Part shown: positions 1-6,490 of the stretch, piece after piece | How positions within the stretch are numbered: position 1 is the first letter of the stretch | Layout of the letters: every line of letters starts with the position of its first letter | Assembly: GCA_040901795.1 (NCBI GenBank) | Contig: JBBDYH010000119.1 | Coordinates: 1-17,526, forward strand | Reading direction: 5' to 3' | Source: JBBDYH01 sp040901795 | GTDB taxonomy: Bacteria; Planctomycetota; Planctomycetia; Pirellulales; JALHPA01 | DNA: 17,526 nt | Position numbers and translations under genes: made by a program | Notes under the pieces: model-generated | Told to the model about the DNA's origin: nothing | What the model saw: only the letters and a program-made list of their open reading frames with translations | The model's database searches: none

Positions 1-70
1 AATGGGGAATGCGGAATGGGGAATGCGGAATGGGGAATGCGGAATGGGGAATGCGGAATGGGGAATGCGA
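1..70. repeat. Tandem repeat, five copies of a 14-bp unit
   Basis: Five head-to-tail copies of AATGGGGAATGCGG run from base 1; only the last base of the fifth copy differs (A for G). Each unit is itself two near-identical heptamers, AATGGGG and AATGCGG. The array may continue beyond the left edge. It lies just downstream of the membrane-fusion protein (minus strand), where the gap before the expected permease gene would be. I see no coding potential on the minus strand here. Confidence 0.95.
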
Positions 71-96
71 GAACCGGAAACGGCCAAGAGATAGCC

Positions 97-1368
97 CTAC
101 GGCGTATCCTTGGGGCGGATGCCGATCACCAGCTTGTCGCCTTCCTTCAACTCGCCGGAGACCAGCTCCGTGTTTTCGTTATCGCTGATGCCCGTGCTGA
201 CCTCGATGGCCTTGAGCAGCTCGCCGTCGATCACCCACACATGGCGGCGATTGCGCGTGCGCGAGGCCTCGACCTTTTGAGCGGCGCTGCGGCGGCTGGC
301 GTTGGCCTCTTCCTCGGCCTGTGTCTCCTGGTCAAAACCCGTTCCTTCGAGCAGCGGCCGGAATTCCTCATGGACCTGTTCGGTCCGCGGATAGAATCGC
401 AAGGCCGCGTTGGGAATCCGCTGCACGTTGTCGTCCTTCTCGATCTGGAACGAGAGGTTCGCCGTCATTCCGGGAATCAGCTTCAGCTCGGGATTGGGCG
501 CTTCCACGACGACCGTATAAGTCACCACGTTCTGAACGGTTTGGGGGTTGAGACGAATTTGGTAAATCTCGCCGTGGAATAAATCGTCGGGGTACGCGTC
601 CACGGTAAACTTGACCGGCTCGTTGCGGTCTTTGGCGGCGCGAATCAGGCCAATATCTGCTTCATCCACCTGGGCATAGACGTACATCCGCTTTTCCATT
701 TCCGGAGCGACGACGAACAACACGGGCGTTTGAAACTGCGCGGCCACGGTCTGACCCGGATCGATCTTGCGATCGATGATCACGCCATCAACAGGAGACT
801 TGATCACGGTGTACTCAAGGTTGGTCTCGGAGGTGCTGAGTGCCGCCGTGGCTTCGTCGATCGAAGCAGCGGCCAGTTCGAGCTGCGCCTCGAACACTTT
901 GCGGTCGGCCGTGACCTGGTCGATTTCCGCTTGCGAGATGTAGGACGACTTGGTTTTGCGCAACTCGAGGGCGCGCCGTTCGTTGTTACGCGCCTGTTCC
1001 AACAGCGCCGCCACGCGCTGCCGATCGGCGGTGCGATGCGCCAGCGCCGCCCGGTCTTGGGCGATCCTCGCCTTGAACAGGCGCGGATCAATTTTCGCCA
1101 GTGTATCGCCCGCCTTAACGCGTGAATTGAAATCGACTTGCGTGGTGGCGATGGGACCCGAGACGAACGAACCGATCTGAACGCTCAGCACCGGTTGCAC
1201 GGTGCCCGTGGAATTGACTACGGAGATTACCTCGCCGCGGGTGACGGGCAGCTCTCGATAATTTGAAGCGGCGCTGCGTCCCCAAAGTCCAGGAGGTACC
1301 AATGTAAAGCCATAAGCCGCGCCGCCAATAACTGCAACGATAGCAAACCACCGTAAGAATCGTGCCAC
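97..1368 (-). CDS. MacA/HlyD-family efflux periplasmic adaptor (membrane-fusion protein)
   Basis: Membrane-fusion subunit of an ABC-type tripartite exporter (423 aa), anchored in the inner membrane and spanning the periplasm. An N-terminal membrane helix lies at about residues 5-24. The first half-lipoyl/barrel region is at about 45-98 (VNSTGTVQP, VKAGDTLAKIDP), a coiled-coil hairpin at about 100-182, the second half-lipoyl motif at about 188-210 (SPVDGVIIDRKIDPGQTVAA), and a beta-barrel and membrane-proximal part follow. The stretch VVTYTVVVEAPNPELKLIPG at about 281-300 is typical of the MacA branch. Residues about 327-375 form a charged Glu/Ala/Arg-rich insertion not seen in Escherichia coli MacA. 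The start is GTG; no in-frame ATG fits, and a GAAGGGG ribosome site lies 7 nt upstream. It is downstream of the ATPase at 1473-2255; a FtsX/MacB-type permease should follow past the window edge. Substrate is unknown. Confidence 0.9.
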   Translation of the reverse strand: MARFLRWFAIVAVIGGAAYGFTLVPPGLWGRSAASNYRELPVTRGEVISVVNSTGTVQPVLSVQIGSFVSGPIATTQVDFNSRVKAGDTLAKIDPRLFKARIAQDRAALAHRTADRQRVAALLEQARNNERRALELRKTKSSYISQAEIDQVTADRKVFEAQLELAAASIDEATAALSTSETNLEYTVIKSPVDGVIIDRKIDPGQTVAAQFQTPVLFVVAPEMEKRMYVYAQVDEADIGLIRAAKDRNEPVKFTVDAYPDDLFHGEIYQIRLNPQTVQNVVTYTVVVEAPNPELKLIPGMTANLSFQIEKDDNVQRIPNAALRFYPRTEQVHEEFRPLLEGTGFDQETQAEEEANASRRSAAQKVEASRTRNRRHVWVIDGELLKAIEVSTGISDNENTELVSGELKEGDKLVIGIRPKDTP

Positions 1369-1411
1369 GCTGGCCCCTTCATGAACCGTTAAACCGGCTG
1401 TGCTTGGTCAA

Positions 1412-1446
1412 TCTGAGCGCAGCGAAGATTCTTCGCTGCGCTCAGA
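1412..1446. repeat. Perfect 35-nt palindrome, REP-like element
   Basis: The 17-nt arm TCTGAGCGCAGCGAAGA and its exact complement flank a single central base at 1429. It lies in the 104-bp gap between the ABC ATPase and the adaptor gene. Read on the minus strand it begins TTGTCATTCTGAGCGCAGCG, which resembles a GTCATTCTGAGCGnAGCGAAG intergenic repeat that I recall from many unrelated bacterial genomes. In RNA it would fold into a very stable stem inside the presumed operon transcript, and could act as an mRNA stabiliser or partial attenuator. No U-tract follows, so it is not a canonical terminator. Confidence 0.9.
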
Positions 1447-1472
1447 ATGACAAGTTCTTGCAGGCTCTTATT

Positions 1473-2255
1473 CTACACATTCGCCGGCGGCGCACTCGCC
1501 CATCTTCCAGCGTGCGGCCCCGGAAGTGGCTCAGGCTCCGCGGGATGCAAGGCGGAAACCGCTTCGTCAAAACGAGTTGTATCGACGATAATTCGCCCAT
1601 CGCGAAGGACGAGAGTCCGCCGGGCGTTGCGTCCGATTTCCTGGTCGTGTGTGACCAAGATCATCGTGATCCCATCCCGCTGGTTCAGCTCGGCGAAAAG
1701 GGCCATGACGTCGCGGCTGGTTCGCGAGTCGAGGTTGCCGGTCGGTTCGTCCGCCATCAGGATCGCCGGCTCATTGGCCAAGGCGCGAGCAATGGCAACG
1801 CGCTGCTGTTGGCCGCCGGATAATTGCCCCGGGTGATGGTCCATGCGATCGCCCAGCCCGACGCGCTCCAGCAACTCGCGCGCGCGCCGATGCCGCTCGC
1901 GTGCCGTCAGTCCGCGGCCGTACATCAGCGGCAACTCGACGTTTTCCAGCGCAGTGGTGCGATTAAGTAGATTGAAGCTCTGGAAGACAAAGCCGATCTT
2001 TTCATTGCGCAAGCGCGCCCGCTCGTCGCGCGACATGGTCACAACTTCGCGGCCGTCCAACAGATAGCTGCCACGGTCCGGGCGATCGAGGCAGCCCAGC
2101 GTATTCATCAATGTCGATTTACCCGAGCCAGAAGGCCCCATCAGCGCCACGTAGTCGCCGCTCTCGATCGTGACCGACACGCCATCGAGCGCCGTGACCG
2201 TGGCCTCGCCGAGCGAATAGGTCTTGTGGATGTCGTCGAGCTCGATCAGGGGCAT
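1473..2255 (-). CDS. ABC transporter ATP-binding protein, MacB/LolD type
   Basis: Nucleotide-binding subunit (260 aa) that hydrolyses ATP to drive a MacAB- or LolCDE-like exporter from the cytoplasmic face. Walker A is GPSGSGKST (40-48), the Q-loop is FQSFNLL (Gln92), the signature LSGGQQQR is at 145-152, Walker B is ILMADEPTGNLD (165-176) and the switch histidine is in VTHD (His203). The GCLDRP stretch after Walker A is characteristic of the MacB/LolD subgroup. The ATG at 2255 is preferred over an upstream GTG at 2306, because the family begins MPLIEL-like and GGGAAGG sits about 11 nt upstream. Residues 222-260 form a Pro-rich tail beyond the usual length of about 225-230 aa. The gene lies upstream of the adaptor on the same strand, probably co-transcribed with it. 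Confidence 0.93.
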   Translation of the reverse strand: MPLIELDDIHKTYSLGEATVTALDGVSVTIESGDYVALMGPSGSGKSTLMNTLGCLDRPDRGSYLLDGREVVTMSRDERARLRNEKIGFVFQSFNLLNRTTALENVELPLMYGRGLTARERHRRARELLERVGLGDRMDHHPGQLSGGQQQRVAIARALANEPAILMADEPTGNLDSRTSRDVMALFAELNQRDGITMILVTHDQEIGRNARRTLVLRDGRIIVDTTRFDEAVSALHPAEPEPLPGPHAGRWASAPPANV

Positions 2256-2379
2256 CAGTGACAATACCTTCCCAAGGCCGCAGTTGTTTCGAGGCGAGCG
2301 AAACACTTTAGAGCATAGTTGGCGGCGTGCCGGCCGTCTTTAACGGTGGGCCGGTGTAGCCACGTCAATTCGTGGTTCC

Positions 2380-2401
2380 GGAACGCCACGGAGGGCGTTC
2401 C
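2380..2401. repeat. Short hairpin GGAACGCC/GGCGTTCC
   Basis: Perfect 8-bp arms (2380-2387 and 2394-2401) enclose the 6-nt loop ACGGAG. It lies between the acyltransferase and the ABC ATPase, immediately after the acyltransferase stop in transcription order. From memory, closely similar GGAACGCC...GGCGTTCC palindromes recur between genes in planctomycetes. No T-run follows, so a classical intrinsic terminator is not supported. It may be a repeat element that incidentally protects the 3' end of the acyltransferase mRNA. Confidence 0.75.
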
Positions 2402-2423
2402 CTACAGTGGGCAGCCGTTCGGA

Positions 2424-3119
2424 CTACAGCTCTTTGAGCCGGCGCACCGCCTCGCGGGCCCGCTTGAGGAACTCGACCTTTGGTTCGCCGTTCTCCAGCC
2501 AAATGGGGGGCCCGAACGTGATGCAACTCAACAGTGGCACCGGCAAGAACTCGCCGCGCGGCAAGACGCGGTTCATGTTATCCAGGTATACGGGAACGAG
2601 CTCTAAATCCGGGCGCTTCTTGCCCAGATAGTATAACCCACTTTTGAACTCGTCCATCTCCGTGCTCGTATTGCGGTGCCCTTCCGGGAATACAATCAGG
2701 GACTTGGTGTCGCCGATCTCGCGGATCATCAAATCGACCGGGCTCTGGTGGACCTTGATCTCCTTGCGATCGATCAAGAGCGCGTTGAAGACGTTGCGCG
2801 CCAGGTAACGGCGAATACGGCCCCGCTCCCAGTATTCCTTGGCGGCGACCGGACGAGTCACCGCACGCACGTCCGCCGGCAGCGCCCCCCAGACAACCAG
2901 TGCGTCGAGGTGGCTCGTATGGTTGGCGAAGTAAACGCGCTGGCAGGTGTCCGGCTGACAGTCGATCCAGCGCACGCTGGCGCCGCTCAATAACCTGGCG
3001 ATGGCGGCCAATAGCGTGCCGGTCATGTGGCAAAGCGGCGTGCGGGAATCGTCGCGAGGTCGGGTGAGCCCCAGTCCGAAGTGTCGAGCCCAAACCTTGC
3101 GTTGCAGGGAGAGTTCCAT
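2424..3119 (-). CDS. 1-acyl-sn-glycerol-3-phosphate acyltransferase-like protein (PlsC family)
   Basis: Membrane-associated acyltransferase that likely transfers a fatty acyl group to lysophosphatidate or another hydroxyl acceptor. The PlsC catalytic motif HX4D appears as NHTSHLD (His67 and Asp72, counted from the ATG at 3119). The substrate-binding motif is FPEGHRN (144-150), where FPEGTRS is usual. The downstream VPVYLDN and GPPI elements also fit the family. Start choice is uncertain: ATGs at 3155 and 3026 and a TTG at 3221 share the frame, and none has a strong ribosome site. The ATG at 3119 gives 231 aa, close to family size. A short hydrophobic stretch (MTGTLLAAIARLL) lies just before the catalytic domain. 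It is upstream of the ABC exporter genes on the same strand, so a link to lipid or lipoprotein export is possible but unproven. Confidence 0.85.
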   Translation of the reverse strand: MELSLQRKVWARHFGLGLTRPRDDSRTPLCHMTGTLLAAIARLLSGASVRWIDCQPDTCQRVYFANHTSHLDALVVWGALPADVRAVTRPVAAKEYWERGRIRRYLARNVFNALLIDRKEIKVHQSPVDLMIREIGDTKSLIVFPEGHRNTSTEMDEFKSGLYYLGKKRPDLELVPVYLDNMNRVLPRGEFLPVPLLSCITFGPPIWLENGEPKVEFLKRAREAVRRLKEL

Positions 3120-3284
3120 ATTATCGTGCGTCTCAAGCCGTTGCGGAAGGGCCATTGGATTAACCGTTTGCCGCAAACGTAAATCTGTGCCGCATTTGCG
3201 GCTCGTTCCGAGTCCGCCCAACGAGAGATTGTCGGCGGAAGTTCCAAGGCTCAGTTGCCGGTAGATGGGAGAGCGTCACAGTAG

Positions 3285-3304
3285 CGGAATTCGCCAGAAT
3301 TCCG
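3285..3304. repeat. Hairpin repeat, 8-bp arms with GCCA loop
   Basis: CGGAATTC and GAATTCCG flank the loop GCCA. It has the same architecture as the hairpins at 3322-3341 and 5292-5311 (8-bp stem, 4-nt loop). Its core TCGCCAGA is also the core of 3322-3341 read on the other strand. It sits in the leader region upstream of the cytochrome-like gene. Confidence 0.75.
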
Positions 3305-3319
3305 GCGGCGGTGCTGATC

Positions 3320-3345
3320 GCCCGAAGTCTGGCGACTTCGGCTAC
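3320..3345. repeat. REP-like hairpin element, copy 1
   Basis: CCGAAGTC (3322-3329), loop TGGC, GACTTCGG (3334-3341), flanked by GC on the left and CTAC on the right. A second 26-bp copy lies at 5290-5315 and matches at 21 of 26 positions. Four of the five differences are in paired stem positions and keep the stem paired. Confidence 0.85.
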
Positions 3346-3366
3346 AACTGGGGTTCATGCTTCCGC

Positions 3367-3395
3367 TTGACACTCGTTCGAACATGGATTCTATT
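3367..3395 (+). promoter_or_regulatory. Possible sigma70-type promoter for the cytochrome-like gene
   Basis: A perfect TTGACA (3367-3372) is followed after 17 bp by TCTATT (3390-3395), four of six matches to TATAAT. Transcription would begin near 3402, leaving a leader of about 125 nt before the ATG at 3528. This is a consensus match only; planctomycete promoters often diverge from it. Confidence 0.35.
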
Positions 3396-3527
3396 GGTTT
3401 GATCCTGCCTCGATCGCCTGAGGGTTTCCTGGGCGACCGAACCTGCGCGACATGGGAGTTCCGCGTCGCGTCCCACCGGCTGGCGCGTGGAACCGCGCTT
3501 CTTTCGACGATCGTCCCGGAGAGACCC

Positions 3528-3941
3528 ATGAAAAGACTGCTATTAAAGAGTTGCCTATTGGCGATACTGGCCGGAACTTGGACCGCATCGGTATGGGCCG
3601 ACAAGAAGTTCGAGATCGAGTTTAAGAACTTGTATTACAAGCCCGATGCCAAGGACTCCAAGGAAAAGAGCCTGGCCGAGGCAATCGACAAGGTCAGCAC
3701 CGAGATCGAGCTCGAAGACACTGTGATCAAGAATGCGTGCAACGTCTGCCACGTCAAAGGCAAGGCCAAGAAGATGCGCAATGAGTATGGTCAGAAACTG
3801 TCCGAGCTCCTCGACCGGAAATCGGACAAGGACAATCCAAAAAAGATCCAAGAGTCGATCAAAAAAGTCGGCGAGGTAAAATCGTCGAAGGGACCGACTT
3901 ACTCGGAATTGCTCAAAGAAGGCAAGCTTCCGGCGGGTTAG
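3528..3941 (+). CDS. Small exported mono-haem c-type cytochrome-like protein
   Basis: A 137-aa protein with a Sec signal peptide (residues 1-24, cleavage after SVWA) and a single CNVCH haem c motif (Cys71, Cys74, His75). The mature chain is about 113 aa and very Lys-rich, so strongly basic. The ATG at 3528 is chosen because GGAGAG lies just upstream and the signal peptide starts there; the frame stays open upstream to 3357 without a credible start. I see no obvious distal Met ligand in a canonical position (the only Met after the haem motif is Met83, nine residues on). Similar short one-haem exported proteins occur in planctomycetes, but I do not recognise a named family. It may be an electron carrier, or the motif may serve in metal or disulphide chemistry. 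Transcribed alone from the repeat-rich leader. Confidence 0.8.
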   Translation: MKRLLLKSCLLAILAGTWTASVWADKKFEIEFKNLYYKPDAKDSKEKSLAEAIDKVSTEIELEDTVIKNACNVCHVKGKAKKMRNEYGQKLSELLDRKSDKDNPKKIQESIKKVGEVKSSKGPTYSELLKEGKLPAG

Positions 3942-4004
3942 TTGCGGACGAGAGCAGCCGCGCTGCCGGACGCCAAAGGATTTGGTCGCAGCACCCATTT
4001 GTGG

Positions 4005-4025
4005 CACTGCTCGCGGCGAGCAGTG
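4005..4025. repeat. Palindromic element ahead of the secretion ATPase
   Basis: CACTGCTCGC and GCGAGCAGTG form perfect 10-bp arms around a single base at 4015. Direct repeats GTGGCACT and AGTGGCAC overlap the flanks. It covers a possible upstream GTG start (4001) of the ATPase. This argues that the real start is further downstream and that the hairpin is a non-coding or regulatory element. Confidence 0.75.
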
Positions 4026-4045
4026 GCACGCTGGACAACAAGTTT

Positions 4046-5254
4046 GTGACTTCTTCAGTTCCATGCAATGAGCTTGTTGACCAGTTGCGCCGGCTGGATA
4101 GCGCCGACCCGCAATATGCTGTTGAGTTCGTCGATCGGCTGTTGAAGGCGCTGCCGGCGGCGCAGGTGAGCGACATGCACCTGCGGCCGGACGGCGACGG
4201 CCTCGAGATCCACTGGCGTAAAGACGGCGTGCTTGTGCCCTTGGGGAGCTTTTCGGCGGGCGTCGCGGCCAATATCATCTCACGGCTGAAAGTTCTTGCC
4301 GGGTTGCTCACCTATCGCAACGACGTACCACAGGAAGGACGACTTCGCACGGCCGCCGCGGGTCTCGACATCCGCCTGAGCACCTTTCCCACGCTGCACG
4401 GCGAAAAAGCCGTGCTGCGGCTGTTTGCGACGAACGAAGAACTGCGATGGCTCAACGAACTTGGCTTTCCGGATGCTCTGCGCGATCGGCTTAAAGGACT
4501 TCTGCGAGAAACGTCCGGAGCGATCGTCTTCGCTGGACCGGCCGGAAGCGGCAAGACCACCACCGCGTACGCCTGTCTCCGCGAGATTGTCGCCCACAGC
4601 GGCGGCGGGCGGAACGCTGTGTCGCTGGAAGACCCGATCGAGGTTCCCCTGGTTGGCGTGGCCCAGTCACAGGTCGATCCGTCGGTTGGCTTCACGCTGG
4701 CCAGCGGGCTGCGTTTCTTAATGCGGCAAGACCCGGAGGTGATCCTCGTCGGCGAGGTGCGCGACCGGGAAACTGCCGAGGTGGCGCTGCAAGGTTCGCT
4801 CACGGGCCAACTTGTGCTCACGACGTTTCACGCGGCAAGCGCCGCCGGAGCGATCTGCCGGCTGGCGGACATGGGAATCGAACCTTATGTGCTGCGAAGC
4901 GGACTCCTGACGGTCGTTTGCCAACGATTAGCGCGCCGGCTGTGCGAATGTGCCGGCGCGACAGAGGAGACGGACAGATGGTTGGGGCTTCCGGTCCGGC
5001 AGGCGCGCGTCGCCGTGGGCTGTGACAAGTGCGACGGAACCGGCTACCGGGGTCGTATCGTTTTGGCGGAAATGCTGCCCATCGAGCAGCGGGATATTGC
5101 CAAGGCACTCGTAGCCAAAACAGACGCTGACACATTGCAGCGGCTCGCGCAGACGGGGGGCATGTCGAGCCTCTGGCAGCAAGCGCTGGAAGCGGTTGAG
5201 ACTGGACGAACCAGCCCGGCCGAAGTGCGCCGCGTGCTGGGGATGGGCGTGTAG
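4046..5254 (+). CDS. GspE/PilB-type secretion or pilus assembly ATPase
   Basis: Hexameric cytoplasmic ATPase powering pseudopilus or pilus assembly. From the GTG at 4046 it is 402 aa, short against about 500-570 for GspE/PilB: the N-terminal N1/MshEN domain is missing and only N2 plus the C-terminal domain remain. Walker A is GPAGSGKTTT (164-173), the Asp box LEDPIEVP is at about 194-201, Walker B is DPEVILVGEVRD and the His box TTFHA contains His262. The zinc-binding motif has an unusual first half, Cys300-Glu-Cys302, where the family usually has two or more residues between the cysteines. The second half, CDKC (326-329), is normal and is followed by GTGYRGR. An in-frame GTG at 4001 would add 15 residues but lies in a palindrome. 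First gene of the operon running to 11169. Confidence 0.92.
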   Translation: MTSSVPCNELVDQLRRLDSADPQYAVEFVDRLLKALPAAQVSDMHLRPDGDGLEIHWRKDGVLVPLGSFSAGVAANIISRLKVLAGLLTYRNDVPQEGRLRTAAAGLDIRLSTFPTLHGEKAVLRLFATNEELRWLNELGFPDALRDRLKGLLRETSGAIVFAGPAGSGKTTTAYACLREIVAHSGGGRNAVSLEDPIEVPLVGVAQSQVDPSVGFTLASGLRFLMRQDPEVILVGEVRDRETAEVALQGSLTGQLVLTTFHAASAAGAICRLADMGIEPYVLRSGLLTVVCQRLARRLCECAGATEETDRWLGLPVRQARVAVGCDKCDGTGYRGRIVLAEMLPIEQRDIAKALVAKTDADTLQRLAQTGGMSSLWQQALEAVETGRTSPAEVRRVLGMGV

Positions 5255-5284
5255 CGTGGGCCTCGCGGACTCGGCCCAGCCTAC
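5251..5284. repeat. Imperfect inverted repeat after the ATPase gene
   Basis: GTAGCGTGGGCC (5251-5262) pairs with GGCCCAGCCTAC (5273-5284) at 10 of 12 positions, around a 10-nt loop. It begins at the ATPase stop codon and is followed directly by the 5290-5315 hairpin, so two stems fill the 87-bp gap before the first GspF gene. There is no T-run. Attenuation or differential mRNA stability between ATPase and platform genes is possible. Confidence 0.7.
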
Positions 5285-5289
5285 ACTCT

Positions 5290-5315
5290 GCCCGAGTTCT
5301 TGCGAGCTCGGCTAC
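5290..5315. repeat. REP-like hairpin element, copy 2
   Basis: CCGAGTTC (5292-5299), loop TTGC, GAGCTCGG (5304-5311), flanked as in copy 1 by GC and CTAC. It shares 21 of 26 bases with 3320-3345. An A-T pair in copy 1 is G-C here, and a G-C pair is T-G (wobble in RNA). A TTG at 5300 that could start the next gene falls in its loop, which supports the ATG at 5342 instead. Confidence 0.85.
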
Positions 5316-5341
5316 TGCGGAATTGGCAACGCGCAAGCCGC

Positions 5342-6490
5342 ATGTTAGAACAAGTGCGGGGAATCTCAGCCCGTTCGGGCACGTCGACTGTCTGGCAAAC
5401 GCAACGGATCAAGAGGCGATGGGTGGCTGGCCTATTCGGCATTGCGCCGCGCGCAATTACGCTTGACGACTTGATCGCGCTGAATGACGAGATGATTTCG
5501 CTCGTCCGCGCGGGTGTTCCCCTTGCGCAGGGCCTCGGCGAGCTGGGCGGCGACTTCCCGGGGCAATTGGGCGTGATCAGCACGCGGCTTGCGACACGCC
5601 TGGAGCGGGGAGAGAGCCTGGAACATGTGCTCGGGCAGACCGACTTCGACTTTCCGCCAGTCTATCGCGCAGTCGTATTAGCGGGCGTCCGCGCCGGTCG
5701 CTTGCCCGCGGCCTTAGAAAGTGTGGCGGCGTCGGTCCGTCGCCTGTCGGAGCTGCGGCGGGCTGTTTCCTTGGCCATGCTGTACCCGCTTGTGATTTTC
5801 TTGCTCACGTACGGCCTGTTTGTATTTCTCGTCGTCAATGTGATTCCGGTATTGGTCAGCTACGATTGGACAAATACCACGCCAACGTTGGTTGGATGGG
5901 TGAACGGCCTGGGCGACAGCGTCCACGTGTGGGGGCCGGTTGTACCAATCGTGGTAATCGGCCTGGCGGCGGTGTGGTGGCAGCGTTCGCGGCGCGCGGC
6001 GCTTTTACAACCGGGGTTTGGAGACCGATATCTCGGTTGGGTTCCGTCGTTGCGGTCGGTATTCGCCAGCAGCCGCGCGGGCGCTTTTTGCGAAGTCTTG
6101 TCGGTGCTCGTCGCGCATGGGGTGCCGCTGGCCGAAGCGCTCCGGCTGGCGGCGCAATCGAGCGGCGACGCACGCATTCTTGGTTCGGCCGAGGAAATGG
6201 CCGTCCGGATCGAAGCCGGCGGCAAGCCGGACGAGGAGCTGGATCAGGGGCGGTTTTCACCGCTGGTGAATTGGCTCTTATTGACGCGAGGATCGAAGGG
6301 GGAGCTCGTTCAAAGCCTGCGTTTCGCCGCCGACTCGTATCAACGCCGCGCTTCACGGCAAGCCGAATGGCTTGGGTTGTATTTGCCATTGATCCTCACA
6401 GCGGTCATTGGCGGGGCCGTTGTGTTCTTGTACGCCATGGCGCTGTTTGTGCCCTGGTCGATGATGATGTCGGAAATCGCCGCCCCATGA
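5342..6490 (+). CDS. GspF/PilC-type inner-membrane platform protein, copy 1
   Basis: Platform protein of a type II secretion/type IV pilus-like machine (382 aa). It has two repeated cytoplasmic T2SSF domains, each a helical bundle ending in membrane segments. Domain 1 spans about 40-190 (LIALNDEMISLVRAGVPLAQ; then a long hydrophobic run around MLYPLVIFLLTYGLFVFL), with a further membrane span at about 200-215. Domain 2 starts near ASSRAGAFCEVLSVLVAHGV and ends in a C-terminal membrane helix. Length is close to the usual 400 aa. An alternative TTG at 5300 lies in a hairpin, so the ATG at 5342 is preferred, although no strong ribosome site is visible. Its TGA overlaps the ATG of the next gene as ATGA. 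It is the most canonical of the three F proteins here and the likeliest partner of the ATPase. Confidence 0.9.
   Translation: MLEQVRGISARSGTSTVWQTQRIKRRWVAGLFGIAPRAITLDDLIALNDEMISLVRAGVPLAQGLGELGGDFPGQLGVISTRLATRLERGESLEHVLGQTDFDFPPVYRAVVLAGVRAGRLPAALESVAASVRRLSELRRAVSLAMLYPLVIFLLTYGLFVFLVVNVIPVLVSYDWTNTTPTLVGWVNGLGDSVHVWGPVVPIVVIGLAAVWWQRSRRAALLQPGFGDRYLGWVPSLRSVFASSRAGAFCEVLSVLVAHGVPLAEALRLAAQSSGDARILGSAEEMAVRIEAGGKPDEELDQGRFSPLVNWLLLTRGSKGELVQSLRFAADSYQRRASRQAEWLGLYLPLILTAVIGGAVVFLYAMALFVPWSMMMSEIAAP

Noticed and set aside
3954..3966. Terminator after the cytochrome-like gene (GCAGC/GCTGC)
   Set aside because: The stem is only 5 bp and is not followed by a T-run.
5866..6486. Open frame continuing upstream of the second GspF gene inside the first
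   Set aside because: It encodes Gly/Arg-rich sequence with no domain, overlaps the well-supported first GspF in another frame, and the ATGA junction at 6487 gives the natural start.
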